The notes beneath the pieces are model-generated. The model saw nothing but the letters and a program-made list of their open reading frames with translations. It did not search any database and had not been told where the DNA came from. DNA of 58,426 bases, from contig JAGIBJ010000050.1 in NCBI GenBank assembly GCA_017744415.1, positions 1-58,426 of the forward strand. Reading direction: 5' to 3'. The DNA is from Solirubrobacteraceae bacterium. GTDB taxonomy: Bacteria; Actinomycetota; Thermoleophilia; Solirubrobacterales; Solirubrobacteraceae. This document shows, piece after piece, positions 1 to 7,333 of the stretch (its first letter is position 1; each line of letters opens with the position of its first letter). A program made the translations under genes and the position numbers.

Positions 1-52
1 CCGCGTGCGCCAGCGCCTCGGGGCGCTCGGGCTCGAGCCGGCCGAGCAGCAC
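1..52 (-). CDS. possible N-terminal fragment of a gene running off the left edge
   Basis: Reading leftward from a GTG at 52-50, in the frame just after the TMEM175 stop codon, gives 17 open codons (VLLGRLEPERPEALAHA) that look protein-like. There is no convincing ribosome binding site, and a hairpin covers the start. The rest lies outside the window, so no function can be given. It could equally be non-coding. Confidence 0.2.
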   Translation of the reverse strand, partial: MLLGRLEPERPEALAHA

Positions 53-69
53 GCTGCACCGAGCGTGCT
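48..69. terminator. hairpin just after the TMEM175 stop
   Basis: AGCACGCT (48-55) pairs with AGCGTGCT (62-69) around a 6-nt loop. It lies immediately downstream of the TMEM175 stop codon (71-73). There is no T-run, as with most hairpins in this window. Confidence 0.45.
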
Positions 70-70
70 C

Positions 71-769
71 CTATTCGGCGTGTCGGCGAGCGATCGCGCG
101 ACGGGCTCGGCCTGGCGGCGTCAGCCATCGCGCAACGCGGTTCGCGTGGAGGCCCTCGCTGGTGACGGCGTGGTAGGCGATCATCCAGACGAACAGCGCG
201 AGCGCGACGATCGGGCTGACCAGCCAGCCAGAGATTCCGGCGGCTCCGTAGCTCGCAACGCCGACCCACGGCCGCGAGGACTGTGCAGCAATCAGATCGC
301 CTTCCTCGGGGTTCGCGAGCAGTTCCGGATGGCGGCTGAGATGCGGGAACACCGGTATCCATGCGGCCGACGTCAGCAGCGCGACCAGGGCGTACAGCGC
401 CACGGCGGCTTCCTGGTTGCTCGTCGGCGCGTCGGCGCTGAATGCGCCAGCGAGCACGGCGGTCGAGAACGGCAATAGGGCGGAGGTGCCAAGGATGAAG
501 AGATTGATCCAGTGCAACCGGAGGTCGACCCGCCCGATGCGCGCGAAGAGCGCGTGGTGGTTGAGCCACAACGCGCCGATGTAGACGAACGACACGCCGA
601 ACGCCGCGTACTCGGGCCACGCGTCGAGCAGATGGCGGCCGAGATGTGGCTCGTCGATCGGAGGCCGGGGAATCTCCACGACGAGCAGCGTGATCGTGAT
701 CGCGAAGATCGCGTCGCTGAAGCCCTCGGCACGATCACTGCTCGCAATCGTCGACTCGTCGCCCGCCAT
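71..769 (-). CDS. TMEM175-family potassium channel-like membrane protein (DUF1211)
   Basis: This 232-aa integral membrane protein has the family signature near its N-terminus: Arg13 followed by FSDAIFAI (17-24) and a run of hydrophobic residues. In TMEM175 channels this FSD helix lines the pore. Further membrane segments lie at about 50-72, 85-110, 118-137 and 170-200, giving a compact 5-6 helix unit. Bacterial members are reported as leak-like K+ channels that work as tetramers, so the product probably conducts K+ across the inner membrane; that role rests on the family, not on this sequence. It lies downstream of the lipase gene on the same strand but behind a strong hairpin, so it is probably transcribed separately. 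Confidence 0.85.
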   Translation of the reverse strand: MAGDESTIASSDRAEGFSDAIFAITITLLVVEIPRPPIDEPHLGRHLLDAWPEYAAFGVSFVYIGALWLNHHALFARIGRVDLRLHWINLFILGTSALLPFSTAVLAGAFSADAPTSNQEAAVALYALVALLTSAAWIPVFPHLSRHPELLANPEEGDLIAAQSSRPWVGVASYGAAGISGWLVSPIVALALFVWMIAYHAVTSEGLHANRVARWLTPPGRARRAIARRHAE

Positions 770-861
770 CGCCGCACGCTATCGCGAGGATTCAGAGGTG
801 GCGATCGTTCAGCCCCGCGCGCCTGGTCAGGGGTGCTTCCCCGGTCGTGGAGCCGCTCGTC

Positions 862-890
862 GGCGGGCGCCGGGTTACCCGGCGCCCGCC
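862..890 (-). terminator. terminator of the secreted lipase gene
   Basis: A perfect 13-bp stem (GGCGGGCGCCGGG / CCCGGCGCCCGCC) closes a TTA loop 16 nt downstream of the lipase stop codon. It is very stable but has no T-tract. Confidence 0.75.
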
Positions 891-905
891 AACCCAGGCT
901 CCTGA

Positions 906-1856
906 CTAGTAGGGCCAGTTGCAGCTCAGGGGAGCGTCGAACATGCTGGCGTTGCTCGCGAGCCGCCCGGAGCGGTCGGTCACGTCGAGCAGCTCAGCGG
1001 CGATGGCCTCGGTGGTGCCGCTCTGGGTCCAGGCGCTCGAACCGGCGCAGCCCGCGCCGGTGCCCGACCAGTTGGCGTGCGTGCTCACCGAGCCACCCGC
1101 CGGGAAGATCACCTGGAAATTCGAGGCGCCGACGAGCCGCTCCGAGCCGGCGGGGAAGATCACCCCGTCGTTCTGCGCGCGGAGCGTGGTGTACTCGATC
1201 CAGCCGCCGGTGTCCTTCTCGCCGTAGGGCGTCTCGTCGTTCGTGGTGCCAACGCCGTTCATGTCGTTCACCACCTGGCCGCCGGGAACGCCCGCGTAGC
1301 ATTCGAACTTGTACGGGCCCCAGGTGTTGCAGTCGGTGCCGGCGAAGCCGGTCGACCCGTGCGACGGCGGAACGGCGCCGATCCAGTCGTCGACGAGCGC
1401 AGCACATCCCGGCACCTTCTGGATGCAGAGACGCGAGATCGTGGTGCCGTACGACACGCCGACGACGTCGACCTTGGTGATGTTCTTCGTCGGGTATTTG
1501 GCCTGCAACCCGTTGCGGAAGTTCAGCAGCCGCGTGTAGAAGGCGTTCGCCAGCTGGTTGGCGCTGTGCCCACACTGATCGTAGGTGTCGCCGTAATAGG
1601 GCGAGCGCCAGGCGCCAACCATGTCCGACGCCAGCGGCCGCGCGCCCTTGTTGTACCAATCGGTGCCGGGCGCGATGAGCGAAGAGGTGAGCACCTCGGA
1701 GAGGCCGCTCGCAAGCGACGAGCCCGGGTTGCAGCCAGGGTCGGCCCCGGCGAGCGTCATCACCGGCTCCATGGTGTTGGCGGTGCTGGCCGTGGCCATC
1801 GAGGGTGCCGCGAGCGCGACGAGCGCTGCCGCAGCCGCCAGAGCAGTTCGGAACAT
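906..1856 (-). CDS. secreted class-2-type lipase/esterase
   Basis: The ATG at 1856 is chosen because it opens a clear signal peptide (MFRTALAAAAALVALAAPSM, cleavage near ATA-S 23); the longer upstream reading is arginine-rich and not protein-like. The mature alpha/beta hydrolase is about 290 aa. It carries the nucleophile elbow GVSYG (133-137, Ser135) following a hydrophobic beta strand. Several Cys residues suggest disulfides, which fits export. A late His (STHANWSG) could complete the triad. The layout resembles the lipase class 2 / EstA group, which hydrolyses acylglycerols outside the cell. Substrate cannot be told from sequence. The stop is followed by a strong hairpin. Confidence 0.8.
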   Translation of the reverse strand: MFRTALAAAAALVALAAPSMATASTANTMEPVMTLAGADPGCNPGSSLASGLSEVLTSSLIAPGTDWYNKGARPLASDMVGAWRSPYYGDTYDQCGHSANQLANAFYTRLLNFRNGLQAKYPTKNITKVDVVGVSYGTTISRLCIQKVPGCAALVDDWIGAVPPSHGSTGFAGTDCNTWGPYKFECYAGVPGGQVVNDMNGVGTTNDETPYGEKDTGGWIEYTTLRAQNDGVIFPAGSERLVGASNFQVIFPAGGSVSTHANWSGTGAGCAGSSAWTQSGTTEAIAAELLDVTDRSGRLASNASMFDAPLSCNWPY

Positions 1857-2388
1857 GAGTCCTCCAGGGTGAGAGCGGCCCCTCAGAACAAGGCGCCGTC
1901 GTGTCGCTACACACCGTAGCGGATCATGACGATTACAATTGCTTTGCTTACCCGCAAGTCCGGAGCGGGCGCCGGCCGCACACCCACCTGAACGTGGGTC
2001 GAACACGACCCGGGGAGATCGCGTCGGCCTCGCAGCCAGGGCACGGGCGGCGCACGGCAACTTGCGGACGGCAGCCGTAAGGTCGCCGCGTCGTAGTTCG
2101 CGAAGCTGCGGACGCCGACTGGTCCGACGCCCCGGCCATGGGCCTCGTCGACGGGGAGGGCGCCGCACCCTTCGTCAGATCCGAGGCACATCGGCGTCCG
2201 ATCAAGAGAGCGACGCCCGCGTGTGAGACGGCCAAGCCGTCTTCCAACTAACTTGACATAACGTGCATTATCGAGCACAGTCGAAAGGGAGGCGCCCGCG
2301 CTTGTCCGCCCTGAGGCGCTGAGGTTTCGCATGCCCGATCCCACGAGACGCGACGATGCTCCGATCCACCAGCGGAAAGCAGCGGACC
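1857..2388. other. 530-bp intergenic region with no convincing gene
   Basis: Open frames here are arginine/proline-rich shadows. Visible structure is a 6-bp hairpin, ACCCAC/GTGGGT (1982-1999), and an unusually AT-rich patch at 2243-2275 with a quasi-palindrome (listed separately). The stretch presumably holds the promoters of the divergent lipase and monooxygenase genes. Confidence 0.5.
2253..2271. promoter_or_regulatory. AT-rich promoter/operator candidate upstream of the ABM gene
   Basis: A consensus-like TTGACA (2253-2258) runs into the imperfect palindrome ATAACGTGCATTAT (2258-2271). The patch is AT-rich against a GC-rich background. No good -10 is seen 17 nt downstream, so operator or reverse-strand promoter roles are equally possible. 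Confidence 0.35.
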
Positions 2389-2706
2389 ATGCCCGACACA
2401 TCGAACACCGTGACCAAGGGCGTGCTCGTGCGCATCGAGGCCAAGCCCGGCCGCGAGCAAGAGGTCGAGGATTTCCTCACCGGCGCACTGCCGTTGGCCC
2501 TTGACGAGCCGGCGACGACGGCGTGGTTCGCGATCAAACTCGCCCCTTCGACGTTCGGGATCTTCGACGCCTTCGCCGAGGACTCCGGCCGTGACGCGCA
2601 CCTCAACGGTCCGATCGCCGCAGCGCTCATGGAGCACGCCGGCGATCTCTACGAAGCCCCGGCGTTGGAGAAGCCCGACGTGATCGCCAGCAAGCTGCCC
2701 GGCTAG
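2389..2706 (+). CDS. antibiotic biosynthesis monooxygenase (ABM) domain protein
   Basis: This 105-aa single-domain protein has the ABM dimeric alpha/beta-barrel pattern. It opens with a strand (GVLVRIEAKPGREQEVEDFL), then a helix (TTAWFAIKLAPSTFGIFDAF), and ends with a DLYEAPALEKPDVIASKLPG tail like that of small stress-related ABM proteins. Family members are cofactor-free monooxygenases or quinol-modifying proteins, but many have no known substrate. The start is taken at the internal ATG 2389, where the sequence becomes family-like; an in-frame ATG 33 nt upstream (2356) is possible. The gene stands alone and is convergent with the azoreductase operon. That neighbour also handles quinone-like compounds, which is suggestive only. 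Confidence 0.75.
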   Translation: MPDTSNTVTKGVLVRIEAKPGREQEVEDFLTGALPLALDEPATTAWFAIKLAPSTFGIFDAFAEDSGRDAHLNGPIAAALMEHAGDLYEAPALEKPDVIASKLPG

Positions 2707-2794
2707 CGCCTGGGGCCCACGCAGCGGACGTGCACCACGATCCCATCGCGTCGGAGCCGCTGCTGGGCCGGACGCGAAACGAGGGCGCCTTGCG

Positions 2795-3445
2795 TCAGGC
2801 GGCGCCCACGGCGAAAGCGCCGGCGAGGCGCTCTTCGGCCACGGCGCGGTCGCGGTGGTAGACGTGCTCGAACTCGGCGAGGTACGCACGGCCGGGAGCG
2901 AGCGTCATCTCGACGGCCACGACCTCGAGATCGACACCGATCGCGGTGAACGACTTCTCTGCCCAGTCGGTGGCGTGGTCCCAGCCCGCGCGCAGAGTCT
3001 CTGGGCCGTACGCGCCGCCCCGAGCGACGATGACGCGCGCGCTCCGCAGCTTGATCATCGGCTCCATCGTCTGCGCATGGCGCGCAATCGGTGAAGCGAT
3101 CACGTGGTCGAACCACGCCTTGAGCGTTGACGGCGGGCCCCAGTTGTAGAGCGGCATGCCGATGACCAGGTCGGTCGCGTCCCGCAGCTCGGCCGCGTAC
3201 TCGTCCGCGAGCGCCGCGGCCTTGCTCTCCGCAGGTGTCAGCGTGTCGCCACGGCGGCGCGCGGCCTGCGCGACCGGGTCGAAATGCGGCGGCGGCGAAG
3301 CGACGAGGTCCCGCGTGCGCACTTCCCCGTCGGGATGGGCAGCCAAGTAGGCCTCGACGGCGCGGTCGGCAAGCGCCCGCGTCACCGAGGCCTGCTCAGT
3401 GCTGGCGAGACTCGAGTCGACGCGAAGCAGGATCGGAGTGGTCAT
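2795..3445 (-). CDS. FMN-dependent NADH-azoreductase / quinone reductase (AzoR-like)
   Basis: The 216-aa protein has a flavodoxin-like fold: a first strand ending LLRVDSSL (phosphate-binding loop), LVIGMPLYNWGPPSTLKAWFDHV (flavin isoalloxazine contact and dimer helix), and VIVARGGAYG. AzoR enzymes use NAD(P)H and FMN to reduce azo compounds and quinones by two electrons, protecting against electrophile stress. It is the second gene of a two-gene operon: its ATG shares one base with the TGA of the DsbA-like gene (TGATG). Control by the divergent TetR through the two palindromes at 4168-4233 is likely. Confidence 0.88.
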   Translation of the reverse strand: MTTPILLRVDSSLASTEQASVTRALADRAVEAYLAAHPDGEVRTRDLVASPPPHFDPVAQAARRRGDTLTPAESKAAALADEYAAELRDATDLVIGMPLYNWGPPSTLKAWFDHVIASPIARHAQTMEPMIKLRSARVIVARGGAYGPETLRAGWDHATDWAEKSFTAIGVDLEVVAVEMTLAPGRAYLAEFEHVYHRDRAVAEERLAGAFAVGAA

Positions 3446-4149
3446 CAGCAGTCGCCTCCCGGCGTGCAGGTCTGGCCGACGAGATCAGTCGTCGGCCTCG
3501 TGTGTGCTGCAGCAGTGAGCGCCGCGGAATAGGCGTCGACGGTGTTCGCACCGGCCAGGGGCGTGCCGTCGATCAGGACGAACGGAACCCCGGTGATGCC
3601 GAGCTGCGCGGCGCGGCGCTCGTCGGCCCGGACTTGCGCCGTCAGTTCGTCGGAGCCCAGGACCTCGCGGACTCGCTCCGGGTCGACACCGACGCGGGCG
3701 GCAGCCTCGATCAGCACCTCGTGGTCGTACGGGTCGAGCGTGCCGCTGAAGAATCCGCGCTGGATCTCGTCGAACAGGTCGGCGCCTCGGCCGCCGGCCA
3801 GCACCGCGACGCGATGCACGTCGAGCGAGTTCGCGTGCCGGCGTTCGCGGTCGAACGCGAGGCCTTCCGTCGCCGCCAGTCGAGCGATCTGCGCCTCGGC
3901 GGCATCAGCCTGCGCGGGCGTAGCGCCATGCTTGCGAGTGAAGATCTCGCGGATCGGGATCGGGGTGCGCCCTGCCGAGGGATCGAGCTCGAACGCCCGA
4001 TGCGTCACGTCGACTCGCTCCGCCACGGCGGCAGGCAGCGCACCGATCGCACGACGGAGGCGCTGTGCCCCGATGTAGCACCACGGGCACCCGAGGTCGC
4101 TCCAGACCTCCACGGTTATCGGTGGTGCTTGGGTTGCTGGCGTTGACAT
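3445..4149 (-). CDS. DsbA-family oxidoreductase (FrnE/2-hydroxychromene isomerase-like)
   Basis: This 234-aa cytoplasmic protein has a thioredoxin fold with the active-site CPWC at 21-24 after VEVWSDLG, a helical insertion, and the cis-proline loop GITGVPF near 187. No signal peptide is present, so it fits the intracellular FrnE group of disulfide oxidoreductases rather than periplasmic DsbA. The ATG at 4149 is preferred over the GTG at 4152 because GGAGG (4156-4160 on the minus strand) is then 6 nt away. The C-terminus ends in two further Cys (QTCTPGGDC), which is unusual and may be redox-active or bind metal. It is co-transcribed with the azoreductase. Confidence 0.87.
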   Translation of the reverse strand: MSTPATQAPPITVEVWSDLGCPWCYIGAQRLRRAIGALPAAVAERVDVTHRAFELDPSAGRTPIPIREIFTRKHGATPAQADAAEAQIARLAATEGLAFDRERRHANSLDVHRVAVLAGGRGADLFDEIQRGFFSGTLDPYDHEVLIEAAARVGVDPERVREVLGSDELTAQVRADERRAAQLGITGVPFVLIDGTPLAGANTVDAYSAALTAAAHTRPTTDLVGQTCTPGGDC

Positions 4150-4167
4150 CACTGACCTCCAAACTTG

Positions 4168-4189
4168 AAACGGGGACTACTCCCCACCT
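4168..4189. promoter_or_regulatory. TetR operator copy 1 (degenerate half)
   Basis: AAACGGGGA (4168-4176), spacer CTAC, then TCCCCACCT. The first arm is identical to the perfect copy 44 bp away and the second arm is degenerate. It sits just upstream of the DsbA-like start codon. Confidence 0.8.
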
Positions 4190-4211
4190 GTCACGGATCA
4201 GCGTACCACGT

Positions 4212-4233
4212 AAACGGGGATGCGTCCCCGTTT
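4212..4233. promoter_or_regulatory. TetR operator copy 2 (perfect palindrome)
   Basis: AAACGGGGA (4212-4220), spacer TGCG, TCCCCGTTT (4225-4233). It lies 16 bp before the TetR start codon, between divergent genes, the usual position for autoregulation plus control of the neighbour operon. Confidence 0.85.
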
Positions 4234-4248
4234 GGTAGGGTGGGCGCC

Positions 4249-4851
4249 GTGGACACCACGAAGCCACTTCGGGCTGACGCCGCTCGCAACCGCGAGGCGA
4301 TCCTGCGCGCAGCCGCAGGGGTGCTCGCGCGCGATGGCCTGGACTTCCGGATCGACGAGGTCGCCCGGTCGGCGGGCGTCGGCAACGCAACGCTCTACCG
4401 GCACTTTCCCGACCAGGCCGCGCTGGCGGAGGCGGTGCTGTCGGCCAAGATCTCGGCCTATGCCGACGGCGCCGAGCGGGCCGCGCAGCTCGCACCAGAC
4501 GACCCTGCGCTCGCGTTCACACAGCTCGTCGAGCAGATCGCCGCGCACCAGGCATCCGACCGGGCCTTTGCGCAAGTCGTCGGAGGCGCCGTCGACCTGT
4601 GCCCCGGTGAGCTCCGCCGCGCGTTCAACGCCTCCCTCGAAGTCTGCCGGGTCGCACAGCAGGCCCAGGTGATCCGCGCCGACTTCGAGCATGCCGACCT
4701 CCTGTTGCTGGTCCGCGCGATCGACGGCCTCCTCCACGCAGACGCCTCGACTGCGCCGAGCGCGGCCCATCGCCTCAGCACACTCTTTCTTGATGCCGTA
4801 CGGCTACCGGCCGCGCACACCGAGCTCCCTGCATCCACCTCGCGCGACTGA
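4249..4851 (+). CDS. TetR-family transcriptional repressor
   Basis: The 200-aa protein begins at GTG 4249; a longer reading from 4165 would translate through both operator palindromes and is rejected. The helix-turn-helix is at about 34-53 (IDEVARSAGVGNATLYRHFP), with the typical YRHF recognition helix end. The C-terminal helical domain (55-195) would bind the inducer and dimerise. It is divergent from the DsbA-azoreductase operon with two operators between them, so it most likely represses that operon and itself until an electrophile or quinone binds. The ligand is unknown. Confidence 0.9.
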   Translation: MDTTKPLRADAARNREAILRAAAGVLARDGLDFRIDEVARSAGVGNATLYRHFPDQAALAEAVLSAKISAYADGAERAAQLAPDDPALAFTQLVEQIAAHQASDRAFAQVVGGAVDLCPGELRRAFNASLEVCRVAQQAQVIRADFEHADLLLLVRAIDGLLHADASTAPSAAHRLSTLFLDAVRLPAAHTELPASTSRD

Positions 4852-4898
4852 ATCGTCGCGACGCCGCCTCGCGCTGGGGCGCCGATAGCCTGGGCCGC

Positions 4899-5519
4899 GT
4901 GGCTGAGCCGATCTTCTTTGCGAGTCCAGAGGAACTGCGGCGGTGGCTCGAAGCGCACCACGAGACGGAGCGTGAACTGCTCGTCGGCCACCACAAGGCG
5001 CATACTGGAACACCCTCGCTCACGTTCGAGCAGGTGGTGCGCGAGGCACTGTGCTTCGGCTGGATCGACGGGCAGGTGCGAAAGCTCGACGACGACCGGT
5101 ATCAGCGCCGGATCACGCCCCGCAAGGCGTCGTCGCGCTGGAGCGCCGTGAACGTGCGGCTCATGGACGAACTCGAGGCCGCCGGCCTGATGCGCGAGCC
5201 CGGACGCGTTGCCTTTGCGGCGCGTGACACGTCGGAGGCACCGTATTCGCTCGGGGCCCACCCGGACGCACTGCCCGACCCCTGGGATGCGCAGCTCCGC
5301 GCGCATCCCAGCGCGGCTGAGTTCTGGGACAGCACGCCGCCGTCGTACCGGAAGCAGATTTCGTTCTGGATCGCGAGCGCCAAGCGCGAGGCGACGCAGC
5401 AGAAGCGCTTCGACCAGCTCCTCCAGGCGTGTACAGCGGGGCAGCGCATGCGCTTACGCTCGACCGCCGGCTCGCCGAAGGCCCGTTGTGTAACCAAAGG
5501 GTTGCGTCTCGATCACTGA
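4899..5519 (+). CDS. YdeI/OmpD-associated family protein
   Basis: This 206-aa protein matches the YdeI family: FFASPEELRRWLEAHHETERELLVG at the start, the conserved EALCFGWIDG (residues 49-58), and the RKASSRWSAVN segment, followed by a helical C-terminal half (WDSTPPSYRKQISFWIASAK). The family is described as bacteriocin-protection or stress-related in some bacteria, with no established activity. Start is GTG 4899. Its 3' end contains the upstream copy of the ArsR operator (5489-5506), so the last codons double as control DNA for the next operon. The final 30 residues diverge from the family and may be poorly constrained. Confidence 0.8.
   Translation: MAEPIFFASPEELRRWLEAHHETERELLVGHHKAHTGTPSLTFEQVVREALCFGWIDGQVRKLDDDRYQRRITPRKASSRWSAVNVRLMDELEAAGLMREPGRVAFAARDTSEAPYSLGAHPDALPDPWDAQLRAHPSAAEFWDSTPPSYRKQISFWIASAKREATQQKRFDQLLQACTAGQRMRLRSTAGSPKARCVTKGLRLDH
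5489..5506. promoter_or_regulatory. ArsR operator copy 1 (degenerate)
   Basis: TGTAACC-AAAG-GGTTGCG. The left arm equals that of the perfect copy 33 bp downstream (about three helical turns). It lies inside the 3' end of the YdeI-family gene. Confidence 0.7.
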
Positions 5520-5521
5520 TC

Positions 5522-5539
5522 TGTAACCTTGTGGTTACA
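5522..5539. promoter_or_regulatory. ArsR operator copy 2 (perfect palindrome)
   Basis: TGTAACC-TTGT-GGTTACA, 22 bp before the SRPBCC start codon. It fits the operator type expected for an ArsR repressor encoded second in this operon. Confidence 0.82.
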
Positions 5540-5561
5540 CAACGAGAGCGGGAGGCTCCTC

Positions 5562-6020
5562 ATGGTCGAGGACCGCATCGAGCGCAAGACGTTCATCCAG
5601 GCGCCCATCGAGCGCGTCTGGGCACTCATCACGGAGGCCGAGCATCTCGGCCGCTGGTTCGGCGACGCAGGAGCGGAGATCGATCTGCGGCCGGGCGGCG
5701 CCTTGGTGCTGCGCTGGACGGAGCACGGTGAGACGCGTGGCCGCGTGGTCGACATCGAACCGACGGTCCGGTTCGCCTTCCAGTGGGCGCCCTTCAAGGA
5801 CCCCGCCGGCCAGGAGCCGGACGACGGCAACTCGACGCTGGTGGAGTTCACGCTGGAGCCCGAGGGACCGGCGACGTGGCTCACCGTGACCGAGAGCGGC
5901 TTCGCCTCGCTCGCCACCTCCCCGGACCAGCAGGTGCGGAACTGGGAAGGCAACACGCGCGGCTGGGAGTTCGAGACCGGCGAGCTGCGTACCTACGCCG
6001 AGAGCGCGACGGTTCGATGA
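5562..6020 (+). CDS. SRPBCC (AHSA1-type) ligand-binding protein
   Basis: This 152-aa START-like protein opens with IERKTFIQAPIERVWALIT, then the hallmark EHLGRWFGD, and continues through LRPGGALVLRW and a closing amphipathic helix. AHSA1-type SRPBCC proteins bind hydrophobic ligands in a deep cavity and are commonly paired with an ArsR repressor, as here. The ATG at 5562 follows GGGAGG at good spacing; an earlier in-frame ATG at 5529 would lie within the operator and is rejected. Its stop overlaps the ArsR start (ATGA), giving translational coupling. Ligand unknown. Confidence 0.9.
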   Translation: MVEDRIERKTFIQAPIERVWALITEAEHLGRWFGDAGAEIDLRPGGALVLRWTEHGETRGRVVDIEPTVRFAFQWAPFKDPAGQEPDDGNSTLVEFTLEPEGPATWLTVTESGFASLATSPDQQVRNWEGNTRGWEFETGELRTYAESATVR

Positions 6021-6370
6021 GCGCCTCCCCCACCGCCGTCTTCGCGGCGCTCGCAGATCCCACACGCTGGCAGGTGCTCAACCTGCTCGCCGAGCACGAC
6101 GGCGGCACCGCCACGTCGCTGGCTGAGCAGATGCCGGTCAGCCGCGTCGCGGTCGTCAAACACCTCGGCGTGCTCGGCGGCGCGGGCCTCGTCGACAGCC
6201 GCCGCGACGGCCGCGAGGTGCGCTTCTCGGTCGTCACCGATGCGCTCCAGGACACCGCGATGCTCCTCGCACGACTCGCGTCCGAATGGGACACGCGCCT
6301 GGCCGCGATCAAGCAGTTCGCCGAAGCCGACACACCCCCCACCACACCCGACCGCGAGGCGCCCCGATGA
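6017..6370 (+). CDS. ArsR-family transcriptional repressor
   Basis: The 117-aa protein has the ArsR winged helix: FAALADPTRWQVLNLLAEH, recognition helix VSRVAVVKHLGVLGGAGLV (about 41-59), and a wing RRDGREVRFSV. No metal-binding Cys pair is present, so it belongs to the non-metal group that travels with SRPBCC proteins. It probably binds the two TGTAACC palindromes ahead of the operon and represses its own transcription. Both ends overlap neighbours by four bases (ATGA), so the genes are tightly coupled. Confidence 0.92.
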   Translation: MSASPTAVFAALADPTRWQVLNLLAEHDGGTATSLAEQMPVSRVAVVKHLGVLGGAGLVDSRRDGREVRFSVVTDALQDTAMLLARLASEWDTRLAAIKQFAEADTPPTTPDREAPR

Positions 6371-7104
6371 AGACTCCACCGATCGTCGGCGCGGCGGAGT
6401 GGCAGGCCGCCTGGGAAACGCTCCTGGTCGAGGAGAAGCGGATGACCCGCGCCCGCGACCGCCTCGCCGCCCAGCGCCGCCGGATGCCGTGGCTCGAGGT
6501 CGAGCGCCACTACGCCTTCGAGGGAGCAGACGGATGCAAGCGCCTGCTCGAGCTCTTCGACGGCCGCCGGCAGCTGATCGTCTACCGGGCGTTCTTCGAG
6601 CCGGGCGTTCGCGGCTGGCCCGACCGTGCGTGCGTCGGCTGCTCGAACGTCGCCGACCAGGTCGCGCATCCCGCCCATCTCGCAGCGCGCGGCACGAGCC
6701 TCGCCTTCGTCTCGCGCGCGCCGCAGTCCGACATCGAGCGGCTGAAGGCGCACTTCGGCTGGGGCCACATCCCGTGGTTCACGCTCACCGACGACTTTGA
6801 CGCCGACTTCGGCGTCGACCAGTGGCACGGCACCAACGCCTTCGTGCGCGACGGTGATCGCATCTTTCGCACGTACTTCGTCAACAACCGCGGCGACGAG
6901 CAGATGGGCAGCACCTGGAACTACCTCGACATCACGGCCTTCGGGCGGCAAGAGACGTGGGAGGACTCGCCGGAGGGGTACCCGCAGACGCCGACTTACG
7001 AGTGGCAGAACTGGCACGACGCCTACTCGGGCGCAGAGCCGGCGGAAGACTGGAAGGCGCAGGTCGCGCGCGGCGTGGCGGCCTTCCGGGACGACAAACC
7101 GTGA
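6367..7104 (+). CDS. DUF899 thioredoxin-like protein
   Basis: The 245-aa protein matches DUF899: WQAAWETLLVEEKRMTRARD, a CVGC pair (Cys89/Cys92) in RACVGCSNVADQV, LAFVSRAPQSDIERLK, and a terminal stretch TWNYLDITAFGRQE. The domain has a thioredoxin-like fold, and CxxC-containing members are presumed redox-active; no substrate is established. It is the third gene in the ArsR operon, starting inside the ArsR stop codon (ATGA), and the small gene that follows starts within its own stop (GTGA). Confidence 0.88.
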   Translation: MKTPPIVGAAEWQAAWETLLVEEKRMTRARDRLAAQRRRMPWLEVERHYAFEGADGCKRLLELFDGRRQLIVYRAFFEPGVRGWPDRACVGCSNVADQVAHPAHLAARGTSLAFVSRAPQSDIERLKAHFGWGHIPWFTLTDDFDADFGVDQWHGTNAFVRDGDRIFRTYFVNNRGDEQMGSTWNYLDITAFGRQETWEDSPEGYPQTPTYEWQNWHDAYSGAEPAEDWKAQVARGVAAFRDDKP

Positions 7105-7286
7105 GCACGCTGGTCGCACACGTCGGCGGGTTCCCGGCCGAGGAAGCTCTGCTGTCGCTCAGCGGCGTCGGCGCGTGGCTGGCGCTCGGGCGGAGCTGGA
7201 TCATGCGCCGCCGCCGCCGGCGGCATTGGCGCAGCCCGACGGCATCCGCGCCAACGGCACCTCAGCGCGACGACGACCGTTGGTGA
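7101..7286 (+). CDS. small hydrophobic/basic protein, last gene of the ArsR operon
   Basis: A 61-aa reading frame starts at GTG 7101, overlapping the DUF899 stop by four bases (GTGA), which matches the coupling used by the three genes before it. It has a hydrophobic middle (EEALLSLSGVGAWLALGRSWI) followed by a strongly basic patch (MRRRRRRHW), like a small membrane-associated peptide. No family is recognised. Support is position and coupling rather than homology. Confidence 0.45.
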   Translation: MSTLVAHVGGFPAEEALLSLSGVGAWLALGRSWIMRRRRRRHWRSPTASAPTAPQRDDDRW

Positions 7287-7333
7287 CCCGGAATCCGGTT
7301 GACCGTTCCGCGCCGAACGCGCAACATGCGGCA

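Noticed and set aside
4165..4248. Earlier start for the TetR gene
   Set aside because: It would translate both operator palindromes; GTG 4249 is the family-like start.
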